DNA of 64,000 bases from JADCGM01 sp943370355 (lineage in GTDB: Bacteria; Pseudomonadota; Alphaproteobacteria; Sphingomonadales; Sphingomonadaceae): assembly GCA_943370355.1 (NCBI GenBank), contig CALRQP020000001.1, positions 208,101 through 272,100 on the forward strand, in the 5' to 3' direction. The notes below the pieces were generated by a model. The model saw only the letters and a program-made list of their open reading frames with translations, searched no databases and was not told the origin of the DNA. Of the stretch, positions 7,130 to 14,165 are shown piece after piece; position 1 is the stretch's first letter; every line of letters starts with the position of its first letter. Position numbers and translations under genes: made by a program.

Positions 7130-8209
7130 TCAGCCAGTCGCCGCACCGTTCGCCGCATCTGCAGCACTCTTCTCCAGCATATTGTGGCGGCGCAGGCAGT
7201 GGCGCAGCTGGTCGTAGCTGAGTTTCAGCGCGACGGCTGTCTCGCGCTGGTTATAGCGGCAGCGTTGCAGCGCCGCAGCCAAGATGTCGCGCTCATATTC
7301 AGCGATCGCGGTGCGCAAGTCCGCAACGCTCGCATGATCGCGCGCTGCCGCGAGCGGTTGCACCGGGGCAGGGGTGGCAGCGACTTCGGCCGCCGAATCC
7401 AGCCCGCCGCGCGTCGAGACGATCTGGCGCGGCCGCCACGGCGAATCGAACGGGTCGAGCGGCAGCGCCCCGATCGGCGACATCGAATCTTCCCAGCGGT
7501 AGACGGCGCGCTCGATGGTGTTCTTCAACTCGCGGACGTTGCCCGGCCAGCCATGTTCCCGGAGCGCTTTCTTGACTGGGGCCGCGAAGCCGGGGAATTC
7601 GATCCAGCCGATCTCGGCAGCGAAGCGGCGCGCGAAATGTTCGGCGAGGATCATGATGTCCTCGGAGCGGGCGCGCAGCGGCGGCAGCGTGATGACCTCG
7701 AACGACAGCCGGTCGAGCAGGTCGGCGCGGAAGCGGCCGCGCTCGGCGAGCATCGGCAAATCCTCGTTGGTCGCGCCGACGACGCGCACATCGACTTGAA
7801 TCGTCTTGTTCGAGCCCAGCCGCTGCAACTCGCCATATTCGATGACGCGCAGCAAGCGCTCCTGCGCGCCGGCGGACAGCGTCGCGATTTCGTCGAGGAA
7901 CAGCGTGCCGCCGTCGGCTTCCTCGAACCGGCCCGCGCGCGACTTGACGGCGCCGGTGAAGGCGCCCGTTTCATAGCCGAACAACTCCGCGTCGATAAGA
8001 TTCTCAGGCAGCACCGCGCAATTGAGCGTGATCAGGGGCGATCCCCAGCGCGGGCTCAGGCGGTGCAGGCGTTCGGCGATGAGTTCCTTGCCGGTCCCGC
8101 GTTCGCCGACCACGAGGACCGGGCGCGAAAGTGCGGCAGCGCGGCTGGTTTTTTCCACGGCATCGAGGAAGCTCGAAGACTGGCCGATCAGATTGCTGCG
8201 CTTGTCCAT
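7130..8209 (-). CDS. pspF: phage shock protein operon transcriptional activator PspF
   Basis: A sigma-54 enhancer-binding protein of 359 residues. It has no N-terminal receiver domain: the AAA+ domain starts at once, with Walker A GERGTGKE (35-42), the sigma-54-contacting GAFTGA loop (82-87), Walker B GTLFLDE (101-107) and the GHPGNVREL-like segment (here GWPGNVREL). A Fis-type helix-turn-helix closes the protein (about 305-347). PspF drives the psp operon and is held inactive by PspA until the membrane is damaged. It diverges from the psp operon, whose sigma-54 promoter is at 8364-8380. An Ala/Pro linker of about 40 residues before the HTH is longer than in Escherichia coli. Confidence 0.95.
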   Translation of the reverse strand: MDKRSNLIGQSSSFLDAVEKTSRAAALSRPVLVVGERGTGKELIAERLHRLSPRWGSPLITLNCAVLPENLIDAELFGYETGAFTGAVKSRAGRFEEADGGTLFLDEIATLSAGAQERLLRVIEYGELQRLGSNKTIQVDVRVVGATNEDLPMLAERGRFRADLLDRLSFEVITLPPLRARSEDIMILAEHFARRFAAEIGWIEFPGFAAPVKKALREHGWPGNVRELKNTIERAVYRWEDSMSPIGALPLDPFDSPWRPRQIVSTRGGLDSAAEVAATPAPVQPLAAARDHASVADLRTAIAEYERDILAAALQRCRYNQRETAVALKLSYDQLRHCLRRHNMLEKSAADAANGAATG

Positions 8210-8363
8210 GCCCGCCTCGCCGCACGCGAATTCGCCGCGTTACCCTGACAGTTAGCAAAAATTCCCAACCCTTGGCAATCTGGTGAACACGAGGTGAATG
8301 AATCGCACCCGCGTGTTTGATCATTGTTCAGTAATATCAACGATGTAATGCTATGCCACAAAC

Positions 8364-8380
8364 TTGGCACGGCTCATGCA
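8364..8380 (+). promoter_or_regulatory. sigma-54 promoter of the psp operon
   Basis: TTGGCACGGCTCATGCA matches the -24/-12 consensus, with GG and GC ten bases apart. Transcription would start near 8391, about 58 bases before the leader ORF at 8449. The 150-base stretch between pspF and this element is the natural place for PspF binding sites; I cannot define them by eye. Confidence 0.9.
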
Positions 8381-8448
8381 AAAGAGTAGGCAAGCCAACG
8401 GGGATACGCTCCGCTGGCGACTAGCAAGCGCAGATACAGGAGGAAAAA

Positions 8449-8616
8449 ATGTTCGCGCTGTTTTCGAATGAGAGCCTGAAGCGGTCCACGATCGGGGGTC
8501 TCGGCGCGACATTGTTCGGCCTGACCTGCCTTCTCGCCGCCACCGCACCCGCCACGGCCAATGCCGCGACGGTCCCCGCCACCCTCTCCCAGCCGGCTGA
8601 TTCCCCTCAATCCTAG
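8449..8616 (+). CDS. psp operon leader peptide, 55 residues, secreted or membrane-bound
   Basis: The first open frame after the sigma-54 promoter starts at ATG 8449 with a strong AGGAGG five bases upstream, and ends at TAG 8614-8616. The peptide begins MFALFSNESLKRSTIGG, with two basic residues, followed by a hydrophobic stretch (about residues 16-32, LGATLFGLTCLLAA) and an ATANA-like signal peptidase site. About 15 residues (ATVPATLSQPADSPQS-like) would remain after cleavage. It may therefore be a tiny periplasmic peptide, or a membrane anchor if uncleaved. PspA follows 73 bases downstream. I know of no named family. A role as a stress sensor input, or as a leader that tunes translation, is speculation. 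Confidence 0.7.
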   Translation: MFALFSNESLKRSTIGGLGATLFGLTCLLAATAPATANAATVPATLSQPADSPQS

Positions 8617-8689
8617 GCCGGTTGATCCCGGGCCGGATCGGATCCCCTCCCGATCCGGCCCCCCAAGTTTCTCGAAGGAGTTTTCCAAG

Positions 8690-9361
8690 ATGGGCATTTT
8701 CTCCAGAACCCGCGACATCGTCGCCGCCAACGTCACCGACCTGCTCGACAAGGCGGAAGACCCGGCCAAGATGATCCGCATGATCATCATGGAGATGCAG
8801 GAAACGCTCGTTGAGGTACGTGCCTCGGCGGCGCGGACCATCGCCGACCAGAAGGAAATGCGGCGCTCGATCATGAAGCTCGAGCAGGCGCAGGCCAGCT
8901 GGCAGGACAAGGCCGAACTGGCGCTGTCCAAAGGCCGCGACGATCTCGCCAAGGCGGCACTCGTCGAAAAGCAGAAGATGGCGACGATGGCGCAGCAGAT
9001 GGGCGAGGAAATCCGCCATCTCGACGATGCGCTCGCCCATCACGAAGTCGATATCCAGAAGCTCGAAGGCAAGCTGCGCGAAGCCCATGCTCGCCAGAAC
9101 GCCGTGCTGAGCCGTCTGGAGACCGCCCACAACCGTCAGCGCATGCGTCAGGCCTATGCCGGCCCGCGCGTCGACGAGGCGTTCGCCAAGTTCGACCTCA
9201 TGGAACGCCGCGTCGACTTTGCCGAGGGCCAGGCCGAAGTGTACGATCTCAGCCGCAAGCCCAAGACGCTCGCCGACGAGATCGCCGACCTGCGCACCAA
9301 TGACGAGGTCGATGCCGAGCTTGAGGCGATGAAACAGCGCCTCGCGCAGAAGGGGGCGTAA
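8690..9361 (+). CDS. pspA: phage shock protein A (PspA)
   Basis: A peripheral membrane protein of 223 residues of the PspA/IM30 (ESCRT-III-like) family. An N-terminal amphipathic helix (MGIFSRTRDIVAANVTDLLD) binds damaged membrane. The long coiled coil carries the family marks EDPAKMIRMIIMEMQETLVEVR and the later VDEAFAKFDLMERRVDFAEGQAE. It has two jobs: binding PspF to keep the operon off, and coating stressed membrane once released. ATG at 8690 has GAAGGAG upstream; a longer frame is discounted because it would overlap the leader peptide. pspB follows after five bases. Confidence 0.97.
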   Translation: MGIFSRTRDIVAANVTDLLDKAEDPAKMIRMIIMEMQETLVEVRASAARTIADQKEMRRSIMKLEQAQASWQDKAELALSKGRDDLAKAALVEKQKMATMAQQMGEEIRHLDDALAHHEVDIQKLEGKLREAHARQNAVLSRLETAHNRQRMRQAYAGPRVDEAFAKFDLMERRVDFAEGQAEVYDLSRKPKTLADEIADLRTNDEVDAELEAMKQRLAQKGA

Positions 9362-9366
9362 CCGAG

Positions 9367-9645
9367 ATGGATGACGTTCTCGTTCCCGTCGCAGTCTGCG
9401 CCATCCTGTTCATCGGGTTGCCGTGGATCCTGCTCCACTACATGACGTCGTGGCGCAAGGCGCGCGGTCTCTCGATCGAAGACGAGCGCCTGCTCGACAC
9501 GCTTCACGAAACGGCCCGCCGCCTCGATGACCGGCTCAACAGCATCGAGCGCATCATGACCGCCGAAAATCCGCGCTGGCGCGAAAGCGCCCTGACTTCC
9601 ACCGTAGACATGAAGGAACTGCCCCATGTCCGTTCGTCGCACTAG
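9367..9645 (+). CDS. pspB: phage shock protein B (PspB)
   Basis: An inner-membrane protein of 92 residues: one N-terminal helix (about residues 5-25, ending in WILLHYMTSWRKARG) and a cytoplasmic coiled coil ending LNSIERIMTAENPRWRES, which matches the PspB family signature. PspB works with PspC to pull PspA off PspF under membrane stress. The tail after NPRWRES is longer than in enteric PspB and its last bases encode part of the overlapping pspC start (20-base overlap), so translation of the two is coupled. Confidence 0.93.
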   Translation: MDDVLVPVAVCAILFIGLPWILLHYMTSWRKARGLSIEDERLLDTLHETARRLDDRLNSIERIMTAENPRWRESALTSTVDMKELPHVRSSH

Positions 9646-10006
9646 ATTCTACCTCGACAAGCGCAATGGCAAATTCCTCGGGGTTTGCAGTGGCATCGCG
9701 GACTACACCGGCTTCGACGTCACGCTCGTCCGCATCGGTTATGCGTTCGGCACATGGCTGACGGGTGGTGCCTTGTTCGTGGCCTATTTCATCGCCGCCT
9801 GGATCGCCGACGCGAAGCCATATGCGCTGTATGACGATACCGACGACACGCGGAAGTTCTGGCAGACGGCACGCGCTGCCCCAAGCCGCAGTATCCGCGA
9901 CACCAATGCGAGCTTTCGCGACGTGGACCGCCGGCTGCGCGACATCGAGCATTATGTGACGACGAACAATCGCGGCCTCGCGGCCGAGATCGACAGCCTC
10001 AAGTAA
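9626..10006 (+). CDS. pspC: phage shock protein C (PspC)
   Basis: A 126-residue inner-membrane protein with the PspC domain: FYLDKRNGKFLGVCSGIADYTGFDVTLVR, then one hydrophobic helix (about 45-65), then a cytoplasmic region. It senses envelope stress with PspB. Its C-terminal tail (LRDIEHYVTTNNRGLAAEIDSLK) has the same pattern as the tails of the four small proteins encoded just downstream (xLExIxTDxxxRLaxEIdaLR). That tail is not something I know from enteric PspC. ATG at 9626 lies inside the end of pspB, with AAGGAAC upstream. Confidence 0.94.
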   Translation: MSVRRTRFYLDKRNGKFLGVCSGIADYTGFDVTLVRIGYAFGTWLTGGALFVAYFIAAWIADAKPYALYDDTDDTRKFWQTARAAPSRSIRDTNASFRDVDRRLRDIEHYVTTNNRGLAAEIDSLK

Positions 10007-10016
10007 GGATGCGGGA

Positions 10017-10307
10017 ATGGATTGGGGTTCGCCAATGTTCGTGCTCGCGATCATCGCGATCAGCACGCTCGGCTGGGTCGCAACGAGCTGGATCCGCGCC
10101 CGCCACGGCTATCCGCTGGAAGGCGAGTGGGGCGGGAAGGTCGAGAAGCTGACCGATGATCACCAGCGGCAGAATGAACTGCTCGCTGCGGACAACGACC
10201 GGCTGAAGTCTGCGCTGCTGCGGGTGGAAGAACGGGTCGCGGTGCTGGAACGCATCACGACAGACCCGGCCAACCGGCTCGCCAGCGACATCAACGCGCT
10301 GCGGTAA
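10017..10307 (+). CDS. PspB-like small membrane coiled-coil protein, copy 1
   Basis: A 96-residue protein with one N-terminal helix (about 6-24) followed by WIRARHGYPLEGEWGGK, a coiled coil with NDRLKSALLRVEERVAVLERI, and the tail TTDPANRLASDINALR. It has the layout of PspB (helix, then cytoplasmic coiled coil with an LExI motif) but a different linker carrying GYPLE. TAAGGA seven bases before ATG is a good ribosome site, and the gap from pspC is only ten bases. The next two genes are clear paralogs. It may be an extra PspB-like adaptor for PspA or PspC; the function is not known. Confidence 0.82.
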   Translation: MDWGSPMFVLAIIAISTLGWVATSWIRARHGYPLEGEWGGKVEKLTDDHQRQNELLAADNDRLKSALLRVEERVAVLERITTDPANRLASDINALR

Positions 10308-10320
10308 GGAAACAGAGAGC

Positions 10321-10626
10321 ATGGAAAAGGACGTCGTCTTCGCACTGATTCCGATCGGCGGCATTCTGTGCGGCGCACTGGGGATCATCGGCTGGATGTT
10401 CAACAACTGGCTGCGGGCCCAGCACGGCTATCCGCTGGAGAATGACAAGGGCGAGCTTGTTCACCGGCTCAGCGACGAGACGCAGCGGCAGAACCAGCTG
10501 CTGATCGCTGAGAACGACCGGCTGTCGAGCGCCATGCTGCGGCTGGAGGAGCGGGTCGCGACGCTGGAAAAGATCGCCACCGATCCGGGTGTCCGGGTCG
10601 CACGGGAAATCGAGGCGCTGCGCTGA
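10321..10626 (+). CDS. PspB-like small membrane coiled-coil protein, copy 2
   Basis: A 101-residue paralog of the preceding gene. A glycine-rich N-terminal membrane helix (about 7-27) leads into NNWLRAQHGYPLENDKGEL, then QRQNQLLIAENDRLSSAM, a coiled coil with RLEERVATLEKIATDPG, and the tail RVAREIEALR. Residue identity with copy 1 is highest around GYPLE, ENDRL and the LE(R/K)I.TDP motif. The gene starts 13 bases after copy 1, with a purine-rich GGAAACAGAGAG leader. Like its neighbours it is predicted to face the cytoplasm with its coiled coil, where PspA and PspF act. Confidence 0.82.
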   Translation: MEKDVVFALIPIGGILCGALGIIGWMFNNWLRAQHGYPLENDKGELVHRLSDETQRQNQLLIAENDRLSSAMLRLEERVATLEKIATDPGVRVAREIEALR

Positions 10627-10655
10627 GGCGCGGCGGTCAACGGGGGTAACGAAAC

Positions 10656-10967
10656 GTGGAAAAGATCGAGATCTTCAGAACCACAGTGCCAATGATCGCG
10701 GTGCTAGGACTCGCAGGGATCGGCGGGTGGGTCCTGACCACCTGGCTCCGCATCAAGAACGGCTATCCGCTGGAAAACAGCTGGGGCAAGGCGATCCACC
10801 CGGTCGTGCCGACCGAGACCGCCGAGCGGCTGCGGATGCTGGCGACCGACAATGCCCGGCTACAGGCCGAGGTGGCCAGCCTCAAGGACCGCATTGCCGT
10901 CATCGAACGCATCGCCACCGATAGCCCGGCGCGCCTCGCGCACGAGATCGACGCGCTGCGCAACTGA
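10656..10967 (+). CDS. PspB-like small membrane coiled-coil protein, copy 3
   Basis: A 103-residue paralog with a GTG start at 10656. The membrane helix (about 11-29) is followed by TTWLRIKNGYPLENSWGKAI, a Pro-containing linker (HPVVPTETAERL), and a coiled coil NARLQAEVASLKDRIAVIERI with the tail ATDSPARLAHEIDALRN. The longer linker sets it apart from copies 1 and 2. The gap from copy 2 is 29 bases and the ribosome site (GGGGGT) is modest, so translation is probably lower. Function unknown; the position in the psp operon is the main clue. Confidence 0.8.
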   Translation: MEKIEIFRTTVPMIAVLGLAGIGGWVLTTWLRIKNGYPLENSWGKAIHPVVPTETAERLRMLATDNARLQAEVASLKDRIAVIERIATDSPARLAHEIDALRN

Positions 10968-11000
10968 TCGCATCAATTTTCTCTAGGGAAAGTGACTGTC

Positions 11001-11267
11001 ATGTTTGGAGAACTCGGACCGTTCGGAATGGTGGTGCTGATCGTGGCGATCGTCACCTTCGGCCGGATCTACGCCGCCAAGAACGGCATCCGCCACCGCA
11101 GCAAGAAGGGCGAAATCTGGGAGCCGGTGCAGCAGGACAATCGCGAGAATGAGCGGCTCCGCCTCGAAGTCTCGCAGCTCAAGGAGCGCATCCACACGCT
11201 CGAGCGCATCGCCACCGACAAAAGCCGCCGCCTGAGCGACGAGATCGACTCGCTCGGCCGGGACTGA
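11001..11267 (+). CDS. PspB-like small membrane coiled-coil protein, copy 4
   Basis: An 88-residue paralog. I place the start at ATG 11001 (MFGELGPFGMVVLIVAIV) because AGGGA lies 11 bases upstream; GTG at 10992 is too close to that site. The membrane helix (about 8-22) runs into YAAKNGIRHRSKKGEIW, where the GYPLE motif of copies 1-3 is replaced by a basic stretch. The coiled coil keeps ENERLRLEVSQLKERIHTLERI and the tail ATDKSRRLSDEIDSLGRD. This copy is therefore diverged in the linker but conserved in the tail. Function unknown. Confidence 0.78.
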   Translation: MFGELGPFGMVVLIVAIVTFGRIYAAKNGIRHRSKKGEIWEPVQQDNRENERLRLEVSQLKERIHTLERIATDKSRRLSDEIDSLGRD

Positions 11268-11294
11268 CACCACGAAAGGCAAGGGAGACATCCC

Positions 11295-11540
11295 ATGTTT
11301 AACACGACAAGCCTCCTCATCGTCAGCCTCTCCAGCCTCTCGGGCCTGGCGCTGATCGCCCTGGCTGCGGCCTGGGGGTTCCGCTCCTGGCTCGACCTCA
11401 AACGCTGCGAGCTGGTGTCCGGTACGACGGAGATACGCACCAAGGACGGCGTACCCGCCATCGGCAACCGCATCGAACTGGCCGACCTGCGCGAGCGCGT
11501 GAAGAAGCTGGAAGCCATCGCGGCAGGGGTGGATATCTAA
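11295..11540 (+). CDS. small membrane coiled-coil protein, most diverged member of the psp cluster
   Basis: An 81-residue protein: a hydrophobic N-terminal helix (about 6-30, SLLIVSLSSLSGLALIALAA), then SWLDLKRCELVSG, a short polar region and a final helix LADLRERVKKLEAIAAG. It keeps the helix-linker-coiled coil plan and a LExI motif at the end, but lacks the TDPxxRLxxEI tail. It sits 27 bases after copy 4 and has GGGAGA upstream. It closes the psp cluster; a GC-rich hairpin (CTCCC-TTGC-GGGAG, about 11547-11562) follows. Function unknown. Confidence 0.72.
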   Translation: MFNTTSLLIVSLSSLSGLALIALAAAWGFRSWLDLKRCELVSGTTEIRTKDGVPAIGNRIELADLRERVKKLEAIAAGVDI

Positions 11541-11583
11541 TTCCCCCCTCCCTTGCGGGGAGCGGGGCTGTTATGGCCCCCCG

Positions 11584-11991
11584 ATGCGCCCCTTTTCCGA
11601 CATTGCCGAAGAATTCGAACTGCTCGATGACCGCGACGAGCGGTACCGGCTGCTGATCGACCTCGGCCGCGACCTCGAGCCGATGCCGGCAGCGCTCAAG
11701 ACCGACGCGACCCGGGTACGCGGTTGCTCGGCGAACGTCTGGGTCTATCCGACCGAAGCCGGCGGCACGCTGCACTTCCTCGCCGACAGCGACGCCGCGA
11801 TCACCAAGGGCATTGTCGCACTGATCGTCAGCCTCGTGCAGGACCGCCCCGCCGCCGAAGTGGCCGCACTCGACATCAAAAGCGAACTCGCGCCCTTCAA
11901 CCTCGCCAGCCAGCTGTCCTCGAACCGCACCCAGGGCATTCCCAACATGATCGAGCTGATCCGCTCGACGGCGGCGCGGCTTGCCGCATGA
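11584..11991 (+). CDS. sufE: cysteine desulfuration protein SufE
   Basis: A 135-residue cytoplasmic sulfur acceptor that takes persulfide sulfur from the SufS cysteine desulfurase and passes it to the SufBCD scaffold for Fe-S cluster building. The sulfur-carrying cysteine is Cys48 in the conserved RVRGCSANVWV motif. The family N-terminal motif FSDIAEEFELLDDRDERYRLLIDLG and the C-terminal LSSNRTQGIPNMIELI are also present, and length is normal. The suf operon itself is not in the window. The stop overlaps the next gene's start (ATGA), which ties expression to two thioesterases. Confidence 0.95.
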   Translation: MRPFSDIAEEFELLDDRDERYRLLIDLGRDLEPMPAALKTDATRVRGCSANVWVYPTEAGGTLHFLADSDAAITKGIVALIVSLVQDRPAAEVAALDIKSELAPFNLASQLSSNRTQGIPNMIELIRSTAARLAA

Positions 11992-12434
11992 GCGAGGAGG
12001 CCGAGTCCGCCCGGCAGCAGCGTTTCATCGGCCGCTTCATGGAAAATGTGCCGCATCTTAAGCAGCTCGGCATCTCCTATGTCGCGCACGGCCCCGGCTG
12101 GGCCCAGCTCGAAATGCCCTATGCGCCGCACCTCGTCGCCTATCCCGACAATGGCGTGGTCGCGTCGGGCGCGATTTTCACGCTGATGGATTCGACTGCC
12201 GGTTTCTCGGTGTTCACCGCGCAGACGCATTGGGCGCCGCATGCAACGCTCGACCTGCGGCTCGACTATCTGCGCCCCGCCGAGCCCGGCAAGACCGTCA
12301 CCGGCCGCGCCGAGGTGACCAAGATCGGCCGCTCGGTCGCCTTCGTTCGCGGCATCGCGCATGATGGCGACCCCGACCACCCGATCGCGCGCATGACCGG
12401 CACTTTCATGTTCACTGCAGGCTCCAAGGCATGA
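11988..12434 (+). CDS. PaaI-family hotdog thioesterase
   Basis: A 148-residue predicted acyl-CoA thioesterase of the hotdog fold. It shows a long first helix (FIGRFMENVPHLKQLGISY), the strand WAQLEMPYAPHLV, the catalytic helix region NGVVASGAIFTLMDSTAGFS, and LDLRLDYLRPAEPGKTVTGRAEV. The usual HGG motif before the helix is replaced by NGVVASG, so the catalytic residue is probably the aspartate of LMDS. The start overlaps the sufE stop and its own stop overlaps the next thioesterase, giving a coupled three-gene chain. Substrate unknown. Confidence 0.85.
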   Translation: MSEEAESARQQRFIGRFMENVPHLKQLGISYVAHGPGWAQLEMPYAPHLVAYPDNGVVASGAIFTLMDSTAGFSVFTAQTHWAPHATLDLRLDYLRPAEPGKTVTGRAEVTKIGRSVAFVRGIAHDGDPDHPIARMTGTFMFTAGSKA

Positions 12435-12871
12435 TCTTCGACGATCTCGCCGCAGCCCTGCGCGCCGCCGACTCCGGTGCATTCCGTGGCCTGCCCTATG
12501 CCGAGACGCTCGGCCTGCACTTCGAGAAAGGCGCGAGCGGCCTCGTCATCGTCATGCCCTGGTCCGACAGCCTCGTCGGCTCCCCGATGCCGCCGCGACT
12601 GCATGGCGGCGCGGTCGCCGGGCTGCTCGAAATCACCGCAATCGCCGCACTGCTGCTGGCATTGCCGGAGGGCAAGCCGGTCCCGGGCTTGAAGCCCATC
12701 ACCGTCACCGTCGACTATCTGCGCGCCGGCGCGCCCGCTCCGACCTACGCCGCCGCGACGATTTCCCGCCTTGGCCGCCGCGTCGCGAACCTGCGCGCCG
12801 AGGCTTGGCAAGACGACCGTTCCAAACCCATCGCCGGGGCGCATATGAACGTCATGCTGGCCCGCGACTGA
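12431..12871 (+). CDS. PaaI-family hotdog thioesterase
   Basis: A 146-residue hotdog protein next to a related but different hotdog gene. It has the standard motif RLHGGAVAGLLEITAIAAL, with HGG at the head of the central helix and Glu as the likely catalytic base, followed by VTVDYLRAGAPAPTYAAATI. The two neighbours probably act on different acyl thioesters or form a mixed oligomer; neither is shown by sequence alone. ATG overlaps the upstream stop (ATGA). The gene ends three bases before a convergent gene, with no clear terminator. Confidence 0.86.
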   Translation: MIFDDLAAALRAADSGAFRGLPYAETLGLHFEKGASGLVIVMPWSDSLVGSPMPPRLHGGAVAGLLEITAIAALLLALPEGKPVPGLKPITVTVDYLRAGAPAPTYAAATISRLGRRVANLRAEAWQDDRSKPIAGAHMNVMLARD

Positions 12872-12874
12872 GCG

Positions 12875-13930
12875 TCAGGGGACGGCCGGGGGCTCGTCGG
12901 GCTCTTTGTCGGTTGCGAAGAAGGTGTCCGCTCGCTCTGACAACCAATGTGCAACGCGATCGGAAAACATGCCTGCAAGCACGCTGACCGCCGAGAAGGC
13001 CATGAAATTGGCTTTCCCTTCGGCGAATGCACTCGCGGTGCCAAGTACGGCAGTGCCGCCGCCGAGCACGATGAACACGCACACCGCGATCAGCCCGCCG
13101 AGCATGATCCGCGCGCCATAGGAGCTTTCCGGCGACGTCATGTCGAGCGCGGTCTTCGGATAGACGATGAGCACCAGCGTGAGCAGCAGCGCGCCGAACA
13201 TCCCAGAGAAGAAGGACAGCAGGATCTGCGTGATCGATGGCGGCACGCCGACGAGGACATCGCCGCCGAGATAGGGACGGTCACGCAGGATATCGATCTC
13301 GTTGAAGGCCATGCGGATTTCTCGCGCCGACGCCCTCGGGACGTCGAGCGCCTTGATCTCACTGTCGAGTGCCTGGAGCTTGGCCATCTCAACGCGCCGG
13401 GTGCGTTCGGACTGCTGCCAGGAACGCAGCGCCTTGAATAGGTCGTCTGATGTGTCGAGCACGCCCTTGAGCTTCGCCTTCACGGCAGCCGGCGTGTCCG
13501 GGTCCTCCGCGCATTGTCGGATCGCGAACATCAGGGCTTGGTCAAGCGGCTGCTGGCTGGACAGATTGCAGACACCGATCGCCGGAGACAGGCGAAGGGA
13601 CTGCAAGGGTCCAGCCTGTTCGTTATAAACCTGCAGGCGCCATTCCGCCTCTTCGGTCGCTTTTGCCAGAGCAGCAGCCGTTTGGCGGCGTTCGATGCGG
13701 AAGGTCAGCAGTGTCGACGCAGTGCGCTGGTTCTCGATCAGCGCCGCATAGCCCGAACTATATTCGAGCTTGGGCTGCAGGTCTGACAGGCGCGCCGCGA
13801 CTTGCGACTGCGCCGCCGCTGTCATCAGCACAACGATAAAGCTGTAGGCGAGCAGGATCGAGCCGACGATCCGCCCGGTGGCGACCGCAAACGGGCGGAT
13901 CTTCGCCCAGGCGGATAATGTTTCGTCCAT
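12875..13930 (-). CDS. hypothetical membrane protein with periplasmic coiled-coil domain
   Basis: A 351-residue protein I cannot assign to a family. A membrane helix at about 22-42 is followed by a largely helical soluble domain of about 180 residues, with one CNLSSQQPLDQALMFAIRQC segment that could form a disulfide if periplasmic. Three further hydrophobic helices follow (about 228-250, 270-292 and 300-318), then a short acidic Pro-rich tail (DKEPDEPPAVP). The layout, two membrane parts flanking an extracytoplasmic helical domain, suggests a sensor or a channel-like protein, but that is a guess. It is alone on its strand, divergent from the TPP riboswitch and thiC. Confidence 0.75.
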   Translation of the reverse strand: MDETLSAWAKIRPFAVATGRIVGSILLAYSFIVVLMTAAAQSQVAARLSDLQPKLEYSSGYAALIENQRTASTLLTFRIERRQTAAALAKATEEAEWRLQVYNEQAGPLQSLRLSPAIGVCNLSSQQPLDQALMFAIRQCAEDPDTPAAVKAKLKGVLDTSDDLFKALRSWQQSERTRRVEMAKLQALDSEIKALDVPRASAREIRMAFNEIDILRDRPYLGGDVLVGVPPSITQILLSFFSGMFGALLLTLVLIVYPKTALDMTSPESSYGARIMLGGLIAVCVFIVLGGGTAVLGTASAFAEGKANFMAFSAVSVLAGMFSDRVAHWLSERADTFFATDKEPDEPPAVP

Positions 13931-14027
13931 CGCCCAGCCCCCAACGCCTGCAGCCTGTCAGACTTGTGCCGTCCCCGCAACAGTCCGCTGGCCGCGCCTT
14001 GACTTGCCCTTGCCTGCGCCGCATCGT

Positions 14028-14122
14028 CCTGTCACCCCGGGGGGCCGCATTGGGCGGCTGAGATTGGGCACCCGCCCTGACCCGTCGAACCTGATCCGGA
14101 TGACACCGGCGTAGGGAGGGAG
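14028..14122 (+). ncRNA. TPP riboswitch (THI element)
   Basis: The region contains the conserved THI-box pieces: GGCTGAGA (14056-14063) after a GC-rich P1/P2 arm, and later ACCTGATCCGGATGACACC with GGCGTAGGGA (about 14090-14118). Both halves of the thiamine pyrophosphate pocket are therefore present. It lies 45 bases before thiC, where the element is usual in proteobacteria. It is expected to reduce thiC expression when TPP is abundant, in most alphaproteobacteria by hiding the ribosome site. Confidence 0.95.
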
Positions 14123-14165
14123 TGCGGTATGTGCCGTCCTTTCTCCCCTGAAGTGGAGAAATATA

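Noticed and set aside
11541..11583. Hairpin after the last psp gene as a terminator
   Set aside because: The CTCCC/GGGAG stem is short and lacks a T run; it may be a repeat fragment like that in thiC. Not strong enough to call.
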